Assembly (NCBI RefSeq): GCF_947494555.1
Contig: NZ_CANLVF010000007.1
Coordinates: forward strand, 1 to 64,000
Source of the DNA: an uncultured Roseibium sp.
Lineage (GTDB): Bacteria; Pseudomonadota; Alphaproteobacteria; Rhizobiales; Stappiaceae
Direction: 5' to 3'
Length of the DNA: 64,000 nucleotides
In this document: positions 37,625 through 45,873 of the stretch, piece after piece
Layout: each line of letters begins with the position of its first letter
Numbering within the stretch: the stretch's first letter is position 1
Translations under genes and position numbers: made by a program
The notes under the pieces: generated by a model
Told to the model about the DNA's origin: nothing
Seen by the model: the letters and a program-made list of their open reading frames with translations, nothing else
Database searches by the model: none

Positions 37625-39001
37625 ATGAATACGGAACATTTTGGCCGTCACCGGCGGAAAATACTGCCGGAAAGCCCGCTGATGCATCCGGGAGATCAGG
37701 CAGGTTATGAAGCGCTTTCGGCCTATGCCTTCGAAAAGGCGACGCTCCTGAACCGTCACATGCTCGGTTACGGCGCTTTCGTGGAAAACGAGTGGGCGGT
37801 GCTCGGACTGGACGCCCCCGATCTTGAAGTTGTTCGCAAATACCGGCTTGACCGCATTCGCCAGCAGCTCGAAAGATTCGACTTGAGCGCCGCGATCCTG
37901 TGCGATCCGCTGAACGTTCGCTATGCGACCGACGCAACCAACATGCAAATCTGGTCGGCTCACAACGCTGTCCGCTATACCTTTGTCGCCCTGGAAGGCC
38001 CAGTCGTCGCTTTCGACTTCCACAATTGCGAACACTTGTCTGCGCATAACTCCCAGGTCGATGAAATGCGGCATGGAATCCCCTGGTTCTATTTTGAAGC
38101 CGGCCCCCGCTCGCAGGAGCTCGCGCTGAAATGGGCTGACGAACTGGCGGACCTAGTCAAGACGTATGGCGGCGGCAACCACCGCATTGCCCTGGACAAG
38201 GCACGCCGCGAAGGCGTTGCTGTGCTGGAAGCGCACGGCTTGTCATTTCATGATGGTGAGGAAGTCATGGAACTTGCACGAGCCATCAAGTGCCCCGACG
38301 AAATCAGGGCGATGCGCAGATCGATTGCCTCGTGCGAAGCTGCCATGCAGGAAATGGAAACCGCACTCGTACCGGGCATGACGGAGTGGGAGCTATGGTC
38401 CCTCCTGCACGCAGGCAACATCAGACGGGGTGGCGAATGGGTCGAAACCCAGTTGCTCGCCTCCGGCCCGCGCACAAACCCCTGGTTCCAGGAGGCATCG
38501 GCCCGTGTGATCGAAGCCGGTGATCTTGTCGCATTCGATACTGATCTGGTCGGCCCCTACGGCATGTGCTGTGACATCTCGCGGACCTGGCTCTGCGGGA
38601 ACGATGCACCGACGCGAGAACAGCAGTCACTTTACCGGATGGCGTTCGATCAGATCGAAGCGAACATCGAAATGCTCGCACCCGGACGAACTTTCCGCGA
38701 ACTCTCTCATGATGCAAGCAGCCTGCCGGAGGAATATCTCGCAAACCGCTACTCCGTACTCTTTCACGGCGTGGGCCTGTGCGACGAATACCCGGCCGTT
38801 CCCTATCCGTCAGATTGGGAAAGCGGTGGCTACGATGGTGTCCTGGAGCCAGGAATGGTGGTTTGCGTGGAAAGCTACGTTGGCCGGCATGGCGGCCATG
38901 AAGGAGTAAAACTGGAAGAACAGCTGCTGATCACCGGGCAAGGGTATGAGCGTCTCAGCACATACCCCTACGACGAACGCTTGCTGGGCCGTCAGATGTG
39001 A
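37625..39001 (+). CDS. dddP: DddP-like DMSP lyase (M24 metallopeptidase fold)
   Basis: The 458-residue protein has the M24 creatinase/prolidase pita-bread fold and shares long stretches with DddP (GGEWVETQLLASGPRTNPWF, AFDTDLVGPYG, LFHGVGLCDE). All metal ligands known for DddP can be placed: Asp305, Asp307, Asp317, His381, Glu416 and Glu431. So can the catalytic Asp387, six residues after the His. Every one of these sits exactly ten residues later than the numbering I recall for Ruegeria DddP. DddP splits dimethylsulfoniopropionate into DMS and acrylate. The third gene of an operon on methylated amines, it might instead act on a related betaine. No acrylate genes (acuI, acuK) are nearby. Creatinases lack these metal ligands, so that role is unlikely. 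Confidence 0.78.
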   Translation: MNTEHFGRHRRKILPESPLMHPGDQAGYEALSAYAFEKATLLNRHMLGYGAFVENEWAVLGLDAPDLEVVRKYRLDRIRQQLERFDLSAAILCDPLNVRYATDATNMQIWSAHNAVRYTFVALEGPVVAFDFHNCEHLSAHNSQVDEMRHGIPWFYFEAGPRSQELALKWADELADLVKTYGGGNHRIALDKARREGVAVLEAHGLSFHDGEEVMELARAIKCPDEIRAMRRSIASCEAAMQEMETALVPGMTEWELWSLLHAGNIRRGGEWVETQLLASGPRTNPWFQEASARVIEAGDLVAFDTDLVGPYGMCCDISRTWLCGNDAPTREQQSLYRMAFDQIEANIEMLAPGRTFRELSHDASSLPEEYLANRYSVLFHGVGLCDEYPAVPYPSDWESGGYDGVLEPGMVVCVESYVGRHGGHEGVKLEEQLLITGQGYERLSTYPYDERLLGRQM

Positions 39002-39020
39002 CGGCCCGATATCAAGCGGC

Positions 39021-39326
39021 TTATCTTACGCGCAGGATCTTGGATCCGAGACCACGAATGTAGTCGTCTTGCGTGAAGACAACGACATTGGTCTCGCGAA
39101 CCTCGGTCATCTTCAGGTCAAGCGGTGTTTTTCCTTCCGGGTTGACAATGACCCTGCGTGTCGGCGGAAGCCCGCGGAACACCAGGACACCGGCTTCCTT
39201 GGTCACGATCGCACCATAGGGCTCATCATGAACGATGCGGGTCGTTCCGCTTTCAGCGTTTGCGGCGGTGGCGATAACCGCAAGCAATCCTGCGGTGGCG
39301 AGGGCTGATTTTAGTATCGTTTTCAT
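39021..39326 (-). CDS. small exported protein of unknown function
   Basis: The 101-residue protein has a clear signal peptide (MKTILKSALATAGLLAVIAT, cleavage after ANA near residue 23). The mature part is about 78 residues, basic and without cysteines, containing VLVFRGLPPTRRVIVNPEGK. I do not recognise the family. It converges on the dddP-like gene with 19 bases between the stops. Its upstream region carries three copies of a GTTAAC-type box. Confidence 0.7.
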   Translation of the reverse strand: MKTILKSALATAGLLAVIATAANAESGTTRIVHDEPYGAIVTKEAGVLVFRGLPPTRRVIVNPEGKTPLDLKMTEVRETNVVVFTQDDYIRGLGSKILRVR

Positions 39327-39337
39327 AACGCGCTCAC

Positions 39338-39450
39338 TGTTAACGAATGATTTACCGAGAATCGTAACCCTTCGTTAACATTTGCGCCAGCATTTCCGCC
39401 GAATTCACCAGGAATGTGCGTCACCAAGCAAGAACATCGTTAACGAATGT
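39338..39450. promoter_or_regulatory. three GTTAACGAA boxes upstream of the small exported protein
   Basis: TGTTAACGAA (39338-39347) and its perfect inverse TTCGTTAACA (39371-39380) are followed by a third copy, TCGTTAACGAATG, at about 39438-39450. Repetition in this 147-base gap suggests a regulator-binding array. The nearest genes are the small exported protein (start 39326) and the SRPBCC gene end (39474). Confidence 0.5.
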
Positions 39451-39473
39451 CTTAAAATGACACACATCAATTC

Positions 39474-39950
39474 TTACGCAGCCACCTTGGGGTGCGTCTC
39501 AACTCCCTTTTCCACGAAGTTGGCATTTGCGATCAGCAGATCCGACAGGCCTTTGCGGAATTGCGTTTTCATGATCGGCGTCATCAACCACCCAAGCGGG
39601 CCGAACTTCGGCGTGAAACTTATCCGCATTGTTACGCGGCTCTGCGTTTGCGCAAGGGACACAAAATCAAGTGTCACAATTGCCTTCTTGAGCGGCAGAT
39701 TGGCATCGAAAATATCGACGACAATATGCTCCTGCGGCTGATAGCCGATGATGCGTTCCTTAAGATAGGTCTTGCCATCGACATGTCTGCAGATCCGCTC
39801 CGCGCCCAATCCTGTCGGCGCACTTTCGGGCAGGAGCGGCGACTGGTTTATCACCGGATTGAACCTGTAGATTTCGTCATAGCTGTCCCAGCTGTGCCAC
39901 AGGTCGGCCAACGGGGCATTTACAAGCTGCGTAACAACAACTTCCGCCAT
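39474..39950 (-). CDS. SRPBCC / polyketide-cyclase-like protein
   Basis: The 158-residue protein has the START-like helix-grip fold: an opening strand VVVTQLVNAPLADLWHSW, a central set of strands with LKERIIGYQPQEHIVVDI, and a long C-terminal helix TPIMKTQFRKGLSDLLIAN. Such proteins bind hydrophobic ligands in a cavity; no catalytic residues can be assigned. It follows the haloalkane dehalogenase gene by 25 bases on the same strand and so is probably co-transcribed with it. Confidence 0.85.
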   Translation of the reverse strand: MAEVVVTQLVNAPLADLWHSWDSYDEIYRFNPVINQSPLLPESAPTGLGAERICRHVDGKTYLKERIIGYQPQEHIVVDIFDANLPLKKAIVTLDFVSLAQTQSRVTMRISFTPKFGPLGWLMTPIMKTQFRKGLSDLLIANANFVEKGVETHPKVAA

Positions 39951-39975
39951 CTTGATCTCCTTCGTTACGGCTCAC

Positions 39976-41013
39976 TCAGATACGGCGCAGCCAGTCGGCA
40001 ACGCCCTGGCCGATGACGTGTGGATGATCCTCCTGGAGAAAATGCGATCCGGCCCCGACGAAACGCGCTTCGATGTTGGGCACGTTCGCGGTCAGGTAGT
40101 CCGCAACTGGCTTGGGCATCAGCGCGCCCGGCTCCGCATAGAACATCAGCTTGGGAATCTGGCTCGACAGCAGCCATTCGCCGTTCAGCCGGACCTCTTC
40201 GACAACGTCGGCAGGCTTGCCCTCGATAGGCACTTCGCGCGGCCATGCCAGCACCGGTTTGCGGCTGTCAGGCGTCGGAAAGGGTCTGCGATAGTGATCC
40301 ATTTCCGCTTCGGACATGGCGCGCACGACACCCATTTGCGGCAGCACGAATTCCACGAAGAAGTTCTGGTTGAGCACCATGTCGGCGCCCTTTTCGCTGT
40401 GCATCAGACGGAAGAAATCGGCAAGCGGCCCGGGCATGTCGTCAAATGACGCGACCGGGAGCACAGGCGGCACGATGGCTTCCAGGAAGACCAGCCCGGA
40501 CACGCGGTCCGGGTTCAAGCGCGCATAGCGCATGCCGAGCGCAGAACCCCAGTCGTGGACCACCAGGATCGCGTTGTTCAGGTCCAGTTGATCGAGAAAA
40601 GTGTCCAGATATCGCGCATGATCGGCAAAGCGGTAGTCACCGTCAGGTTTGCCGCTATCGCCCATGCCGATCAGGTCGGGCGCAATGGCACGGTGGCTCT
40701 CCGATACATGCGGTATGATATTGCGCCACAGATAGGACGAAGTCGGGTTGCCATGCAAAAACACAACGGGCTGCCCTTCTCCCTCATCAACATAGGCAAG
40801 GGAGGAATCCAGCACGGACATTTCCTTCTTTTTGAATGGAAACTCCGCGCTGATCGGGATCCCATAAGGAGCGGCCGGATCCGAACCAAGCGTTTTGCTC
40901 CCTTCCTGCGCTATTGCATTGCCGGCTACTGGCAGAGCAAGCGCTGCACCTCCCGCGGCCGCCCCGGCCAACAACCTTCGCCGGGTTGTCTCAAATCTCA
41001 ACTTGCCACTCAT
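39976..41013 (-). CDS. Tat-exported haloalkane dehalogenase
   Basis: The 345-residue alpha/beta hydrolase carries a twin-arginine-like signal (TTRRRLLAGAAAGGAALALP, ending near AIAQ) and then the haloalkane dehalogenase set: nucleophile Asp154 with halide-binding Trp155 in VVHDWGSALG, Asn89 in LHGNPTSSYLW, acid Glu178 in FLEAIV and His324 in GSHFLQED. Asp-His-Glu with Asn/Trp matches subfamily II (LinB/DhaA type). It would hydrolyse carbon-halogen bonds, here in the periplasm if the signal is used. ATG 41013 is preferred over the GTG at 41025 because GGAGGA lies eight bases ahead. A LysR gene is divergent. Confidence 0.85.
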   Translation of the reverse strand: MSGKLRFETTRRRLLAGAAAGGAALALPVAGNAIAQEGSKTLGSDPAAPYGIPISAEFPFKKKEMSVLDSSLAYVDEGEGQPVVFLHGNPTSSYLWRNIIPHVSESHRAIAPDLIGMGDSGKPDGDYRFADHARYLDTFLDQLDLNNAILVVHDWGSALGMRYARLNPDRVSGLVFLEAIVPPVLPVASFDDMPGPLADFFRLMHSEKGADMVLNQNFFVEFVLPQMGVVRAMSEAEMDHYRRPFPTPDSRKPVLAWPREVPIEGKPADVVEEVRLNGEWLLSSQIPKLMFYAEPGALMPKPVADYLTANVPNIEARFVGAGSHFLQEDHPHVIGQGVADWLRRI

Positions 41014-41163
41014 AAAGTCCTCCACGTTCTTTCAAGGCCGAACTCGCGTTGAACGCGAGATGAGCTGAAATCTGGTGGATTGATTTTTGAAATGAATATG
41101 CCCAAATTGACCAATGTGGATAAAAAACGATCCACAAGCGAGAAACGAACGTGTAGGAATCAA

Positions 41164-42045
41164 GTGAAGCGGGAGCTGGACTGGGATCATCTGCGCACCT
41201 TTTTGGTGGCGGTACGCACGGGCAGCTTCCGCCAGGCGGCGGAAAAGCTGGGCGTGAACCACGGCACGGTGCACCGGGCGATTTCAGCCCTTGAAAGAGA
41301 CCTTGGCACGCGTGTCTTCGACCGCACGACCAGCGGGCTGCAACTGACCCAGTCGGGCGAAGCACTGGTTGAGCCGGCAGAGGAAATGGAGTCCCAGGCA
41401 AGCGCGATTACCCGCAGGATTTCCGGACTGGATCTCGCACCGTCGGGCTCGATTCGCCTCAGTCTGCCGCCGGCCTTGTCCCACGGGCTTTTAGCGGACA
41501 TGCTCTTTGAGTTTACGGAGCTTTACCCGGATATTTCGGTGCACACGATATCGACCAACCGTGTGTCGGACTTGCAGAAGCTCGAAACGGATATTTCGCT
41601 GCGCGTCGCGCGCAACGTCGACGAGGACGTGCTTGGGCGCAAACTGGTTACCTTCGTTCAGGCCGTTTATGCCTCTCCCGACTATCTGAAGATGTACCCT
41701 CAACTGCTTGAGAATGAGGGTGAAGGAGCAAACTGGATCGCTTGGAGCAGTCTCCAGGATTGGGTCGCAGGCAGTCCGTTCCCCAAGGCTCAGGTCCGCC
41801 ATGTTCTGCCGGAAGTCTCCATGCAGATCGAGGCGGCCGCGAAACATCTCGGCCTCATCAAGATCCCGGCCTTTATCGGCGATGTGGATCCGCGTATTGT
41901 TCGCGTGCCCGCTGTCCCGATCCAATCCGGCTATCCGGTCTGGCTGCTCTACCACCGCGATTTGCGGCGCGTAGCAAGGGTCCGGGCTTTCGTTGATTTT
42001 ACAACAAGCTTCTTTGCCCGCAACGAGCGGCGGTTCACGCACTAA
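41164..42045 (+). CDS. LysR-family transcriptional regulator
   Basis: The 293-residue protein has the LysR winged HTH (LRTFLVAVRTGSFRQAAEKL, then GVNHGTVHRAISALERDLG) and an effector-binding domain. The frame is open from 41080, with ATG codons at 41092 and 41098. The GTG at 41164 is preferred because AGGAA precedes it and it yields the normal LysR length. It is divergent from the haloalkane dehalogenase-SRPBCC pair with a short shared gap, so it probably regulates them. It converges on the PhnD-like gene. Confidence 0.9.
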   Translation: MKRELDWDHLRTFLVAVRTGSFRQAAEKLGVNHGTVHRAISALERDLGTRVFDRTTSGLQLTQSGEALVEPAEEMESQASAITRRISGLDLAPSGSIRLSLPPALSHGLLADMLFEFTELYPDISVHTISTNRVSDLQKLETDISLRVARNVDEDVLGRKLVTFVQAVYASPDYLKMYPQLLENEGEGANWIAWSSLQDWVAGSPFPKAQVRHVLPEVSMQIEAAAKHLGLIKIPAFIGDVDPRIVRVPAVPIQSGYPVWLLYHRDLRRVARVRAFVDFTTSFFARNERRFTH

Positions 42046-42059
42046 GGCAGCGACGAAGT

Positions 42060-42887
42060 CTATAAAAGTTCCGGGTAGCCTTTTTCAGCGGCGCTCCGTT
42101 CCATCTTCAGGAGCGGCTCATAGTCACTCTCCGAAAGTACGGAAAAGCCGTCGATCAGAAGGCGCTCGCGGGAAACCGATATTGCTGCGTCTGACAGAAC
42201 CGATTGGACAGTCCGGCAAATGATATCAGTGTCCGTGGGCGACCACGCGGCACTTGTGATGTAAGGCAGCCCCGGCGCTTTGATCGTGTGTCCGATGGAT
42301 CGCAGCTTTCCGGTCAGGTCAGGCAACTCCCTGAGCGCGAGTGACCAGCACACGGCATCGATGCTTGCAATATCGGCTTGACCGTCCGCCACCGACACCA
42401 TCGACTGCAAGTGGCTCCCGCTTTGTGCCACGCCTGAAAAAAACGGGGCGCCATCGGCGAGTTGTGCGACTTCGTGGCGGAAGGCGTTCATGCCTGACTG
42501 GCTGTCGCTCGCGTTGAAAACGGCGCGTAGCCCGCGCAGATCCGAAAGCGTTTCGTGTGCACTCTCCTTTGAAACGATCAGATGCGAACAGTAGTGTGGC
42601 CCGCTACAGCCGTCTGCCCTGTAATGCGGAGCCCCCACCACATGGACCTTGCCGCTGAGCGCATGCGTCAAAGGATAGCCGCAGGTTTGACCAAGCAGCA
42701 GACCCGGATGTTCCCAGCGATGGTGCAGGCCCATATCGGCCGGCCATTCGGCAGAATTGGTTGGATCAAGACCCAGCGCTTCAAGAAGGGCCGATTGCAG
42801 CGCGGTTTCAAGTTCCCTTGTTGCCGATCGGAATTCGGGCCAGTCGTACATCGGCAGGTTCACAGGATGACAGAGACGACCGATCAA
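42060..42887 (-). CDS. PhnD-like binding-protein-fold protein without signal peptide
   Basis: The protein (275 residues from TTG 42887) has the two-lobed PhnD/phosphonate-binding fold, with HYCSHLIVSKES, FNASDSQSGMNAFRHEV, SGSHLQSMVSVADGQADIAS and IDAVCW. The TTG overlaps the desaturase TGA (TTGA); an ATG at 42851 is the alternative. Either way the protein begins directly at the first strand (NLPMYDWPE) and has no export signal, and no ABC permease is adjacent. It may therefore be a cytoplasmic sensor or enzyme-like relative rather than a transport component. Coupling to the desaturase suggests a shared function. Confidence 0.75.
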   Translation of the reverse strand: MIGRLCHPVNLPMYDWPEFRSATRELETALQSALLEALGLDPTNSAEWPADMGLHHRWEHPGLLLGQTCGYPLTHALSGKVHVVGAPHYRADGCSGPHYCSHLIVSKESAHETLSDLRGLRAVFNASDSQSGMNAFRHEVAQLADGAPFFSGVAQSGSHLQSMVSVADGQADIASIDAVCWSLALRELPDLTGKLRSIGHTIKAPGLPYITSAAWSPTDTDIICRTVQSVLSDAAISVSRERLLIDGFSVLSESDYEPLLKMERSAAEKGYPELL

Positions 42888-43801
42888 GAGGCGCGTCCAT
42901 CGTGCGAACGGCGCCTGATCGGATGCGCAACCGGCTCTTTCACCCTGAAGAGATAGCTTCTGGCAAGGTGCACATAGCTTTTGAAAACGTAACCGGCGTT
43001 CCTGCGCTGCCAGTCGCTTTTTGCGGCTTGGTACATTGCCGGCAGCTCGTACCATGCTGCCCTCGGATGAGCGTGGTGCACGACATGAAGGTTGTTGTTC
43101 AGGAAAAGCAGCGAGAAAATCGGACAGAACTCGACGATGATCGACCGGGCTTCAGCGCTTTCATGTGCGCGGTGTTCGGCATAAGTGCGCAACATCAGCA
43201 AGCTCATGGCAGGATAAGAAACACACAGTGCATATAGCCACAAGGGCATGCCGCCTACGAGAGTTATGAAAAGGACGACGGGAGCGGCACCGGCAAAATG
43301 ATGCATCCATGCGCGCAGGACAGCCATGTCCCCGGCCAGGACCATTCTGATTTCAGAACCGAGAAAGCCGATCATCGAAACGAGCGGGCCAATCAGCAAT
43401 CTGCCGAAGAGCGTGTTGTTGATCGTCAGAACAAACTGCAGGAATTTGGGCAGCTTCTGCCAGTCCGCCCAAGCAAGATAGAATGTTTCCGGATCGTCAT
43501 AGGGATCCGTCAGACGGTCGTTGTTATGGTGGCGCAGGTGGAGGGACTTGAACCGCCGATACGGAACGAACAGACCAAGCGAGCAATAGACCAGTGCCTC
43601 GTTGACGCCGGGATGCCGGGTCGGGTGTCCGTGCAGGACTTCATGTTGAAGGGAGGATTGCAAAGTGACGACAACAACAGCAAGCGGGCAGACCAGCCAT
43701 CCTCCAAGCGAGGCATAATTTCCGACCAAAAGCATCCAGATTGCCGCTGCAGCCATTATCAAGGCAAGCGTCGGCCATTCGCGTAAATCAATGCGCGTCA
43801 C
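42884..43801 (-). CDS. membrane fatty-acid-desaturase-like di-iron enzyme
   Basis: The 305-residue membrane protein has the three histidine boxes of membrane desaturases and hydroxylases: HEVLHGH (about 53-59), HLRHH (about 88-92) and HVVHH (about 239-243). Extra conserved residues are NNNLHVVHHAHPRAAWYELP. Four or more hydrophobic segments can be seen. It would use O2 and two irons to desaturate or hydroxylate a lipid or small substrate. Translational coupling to the PhnD-like gene and the nearby divergent DAO-type oxidoreductase suggest a pathway, but its substrate is unknown. Confidence 0.85.
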   Translation of the reverse strand: MTRIDLREWPTLALIMAAAAIWMLLVGNYASLGGWLVCPLAVVVVTLQSSLQHEVLHGHPTRHPGVNEALVYCSLGLFVPYRRFKSLHLRHHNNDRLTDPYDDPETFYLAWADWQKLPKFLQFVLTINNTLFGRLLIGPLVSMIGFLGSEIRMVLAGDMAVLRAWMHHFAGAAPVVLFITLVGGMPLWLYALCVSYPAMSLLMLRTYAEHRAHESAEARSIIVEFCPIFSLLFLNNNLHVVHHAHPRAAWYELPAMYQAAKSDWQRRNAGYVFKSYVHLARSYLFRVKEPVAHPIRRRSHDGRAS

Positions 43802-44180
43802 ACTTTACTCCAAATTGTTGAAAGAACCGGGAAATCCGGCAACCCCAAAATCAGGATGCATTCAGATCGCCAAGATTTCAATTTGAGAGTATAGGACAAA
43901 ATCAGCAAAATTTAGCAAAATCATCATATTGTTGATTTTTAAGAACTTTGTTTCATTTTATCATAAAAAAGCTGGATTTTCTCACCACTCTTGGCCGTTT
44001 CAGGACACAGGATGGCGGATTTATTTCTGTACAATTTGAGTCCGCTCGCCTGATCTGGACAGAACACTCGCTAGGATCTGGTATCCGGACGGAAACGGCC
44101 GGCTTTTGGGAAGCTGATCATACAGACTGTGGGAAGACGCTCGCATTCCCGACCCGAAAGGCTTCAAAGGAAGAATCGAC
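43802..44180. other. 379-base divergent intergenic region
   Basis: No gene is seen. The left half is AT-rich and includes AAATCAGCAA (43898-43907) and its near-perfect inverse TTGTTGATTT (43929-43938), separated by A/T-rich direct TTTAGCAAAA-like sequence. This is a plausible operator for the divergent desaturase and oxidoreductase genes. A small plus-strand frame at 43948-44184 lacks a ribosome site and recognisable content. Confidence 0.5.
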
Positions 44181-45512
44181 ATGAACACCACGCCATCGCA
44201 TCAGAAAGGCGCTCCAACCGACTACGACGTGATCATCATCGGCGCAGGCGTCATCGGCTGCGCGATTGCCTATAATCTTGCCAAAAACGGGTTGAAAACA
44301 CTCAATGTCGATGCCTTGCCGGCGGCCGGGTATGGATCGACTTCCAGTTCCGCAGCTGTGATCCGAACCTATTATTCCACGCTGGACGGCACCGCCATGG
44401 CCTATGAAGGTTATCACGACTGGAAGAACTGGCCGGAAACCCTGGGCGCAGAAACGGACGACGGGCTTGCGCAATTTATCGAAACCGGCACGCTTGTGAT
44501 GAAGACCGCCACCGACACACTTGAACGGGTTCAGGAACATTCCGACACGTTGGGCATTGTTTATGAACACTGGTCCGCAGAGCAAATCATGGAGCGATTG
44601 CCGGGGTACAATCTTGAATGTTTCGCCCCTGTCAAGACGATGGATGACGACGCTTTCGGTACGCCGACCGGAGGACATCTGGACGGTGGAATATATTTTC
44701 ATGCGGGCGGATATGTCGACGATCCCCAGATTGCGGCGAGAAACCTGAAGGATGCAGCAAGTCGACTTGGAGCCGAATTCCGATTCAACACCAAGGTCGT
44801 ATCGATACCGGTCGAGAAAAATCGGGTAACAGGCGTGACCTGCGATGACGGAAGCATCATTCAGTCGAATGTCGTTCTCAACGCTGCCGGTCCTCATTCG
44901 GGCAAGGTCAACGCTCTCCTGGAAAGGGATGCGGGCGTCCGGATCCGCCATCGTCCGCTGCGTCAGGAAGTCGTGCAGGTTAAACCACCGGAAACGCTAG
45001 GATATTCGCGCAAGGGACTGCTTGTTGCCGACAACGATGTGGGTGTCTATGTCAAGCCAGGAAGCGGTGGGCAGCTAATGATCGGCAGTCTGAACCCGGC
45101 TTGCGACAAGCATATCGAAGAAGATCCCGATACATTTCACCGCGACCTGACCGACAGGTCTCTTGCCTATGCATACCGTTATTCCCAGCGTTTGCCGGAA
45201 CTGGGTGTTTCACAGCATCCCGTCGGCATCGCCGATCTTTACGATGCAACAGACGACTGGCTGCCGATCTATGATCGCAGCGATGTCGATGGTTATTATC
45301 TCGCCATCGGCACCAGCGGAAATCAGTTCAAGAATGCGCCTGTCGCAGGACGCCTGATGTGCCAGCTGATCGAATATTGCGAGAGCGGCAAGGATCATGA
45401 CAACGAGCCACTGCAATTCAATCTGAACCATGTTGACCACACGCTCAATACGGCAACCTTTTCCCGAAAGCGGGATCTGACGCAGGAAAGTTCCTTCTCG
45501 GTGCTCGGCTAA
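44181..45512 (+). CDS. FAD-dependent oxidoreductase, DAO / sarcosine-oxidase-beta-like
   Basis: The 443-residue protein has an N-terminal Rossmann FAD motif (YDVIIIGAGVIGCAIAYNLA) and the DAO fold: a substrate domain with STSSSAAVIRTYYST, and a C-terminal return GYYLAIGTSGNQFKNAPVAG. No GcvT domain is present, in contrast to the flavoprotein at 35143. Likely activity is oxidation of a secondary or tertiary amino acid such as an N-methylated glycine. A GGAAGAA ribosome site precedes the ATG. It stands alone and is divergent from the desaturase pair. Confidence 0.87.
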   Translation: MNTTPSHQKGAPTDYDVIIIGAGVIGCAIAYNLAKNGLKTLNVDALPAAGYGSTSSSAAVIRTYYSTLDGTAMAYEGYHDWKNWPETLGAETDDGLAQFIETGTLVMKTATDTLERVQEHSDTLGIVYEHWSAEQIMERLPGYNLECFAPVKTMDDDAFGTPTGGHLDGGIYFHAGGYVDDPQIAARNLKDAASRLGAEFRFNTKVVSIPVEKNRVTGVTCDDGSIIQSNVVLNAAGPHSGKVNALLERDAGVRIRHRPLRQEVVQVKPPETLGYSRKGLLVADNDVGVYVKPGSGGQLMIGSLNPACDKHIEEDPDTFHRDLTDRSLAYAYRYSQRLPELGVSQHPVGIADLYDATDDWLPIYDRSDVDGYYLAIGTSGNQFKNAPVAGRLMCQLIEYCESGKDHDNEPLQFNLNHVDHTLNTATFSRKRDLTQESSFSVLG

Positions 45513-45774
45513 TACCAAGCTTAAGAAATAAGGACCCATCTGATGGCGCTGTTCGGGTTTGCCGGCAAGGCGCTTTGTGCAGGACGGCCTGGTTGGCCGT
45601 TCAAACAAGGCAACGCCGTCCGGAGAGCCGGAACAGGCCACCAAAGGCCAATTTTGAAGGCTGTTCTGCCGCGTCGCAGGTTTTGGACGATAAACCATAT
45701 CGCCCTGCAACCTGCTTCTTGCCGAACAGCCTTCAAACCCGGTCAGATCGGTTCTTATTTCTTAAGCTTGGTAT
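45512..45774. repeat. 263-bp palindromic element with 32-bp inverted termini (MITE/REP-like)
   Basis: The left end (45512-45543) starts ATACCAAGCTTAAGAAATAA and the right end (45743-45774) is its inverse with about three mismatches in 32. Inside are further inverted arms (45653-45682 with 45709-45737, both built on TTGAAGGCTGTTC) and small stems such as CGGCC-TGGTT-GGCCG (45585-45599). The whole could fold into a branched hairpin. It begins within the stop codon of the preceding oxidoreductase. It encodes no transposase. Terminal repeats plus no coding capacity suggest a non-autonomous element. An AT target duplication cannot be confirmed. Confidence 0.8.
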
Positions 45775-45873
45775 AAGACGTGGTCGCACCAGGGGCCTGC
45801 AGAATTCGCCCTTGGCGGAATCAGGCAAATCAGGGTAAGCAACCGGGTCCCCTCAACTCTCGGGAGCTATCCG

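Noticed and set aside
45543-45776. Plus-strand frame of 77 codons
   Set aside because: It is contained in the palindromic element and its codons are dictated by the inverted repeats.
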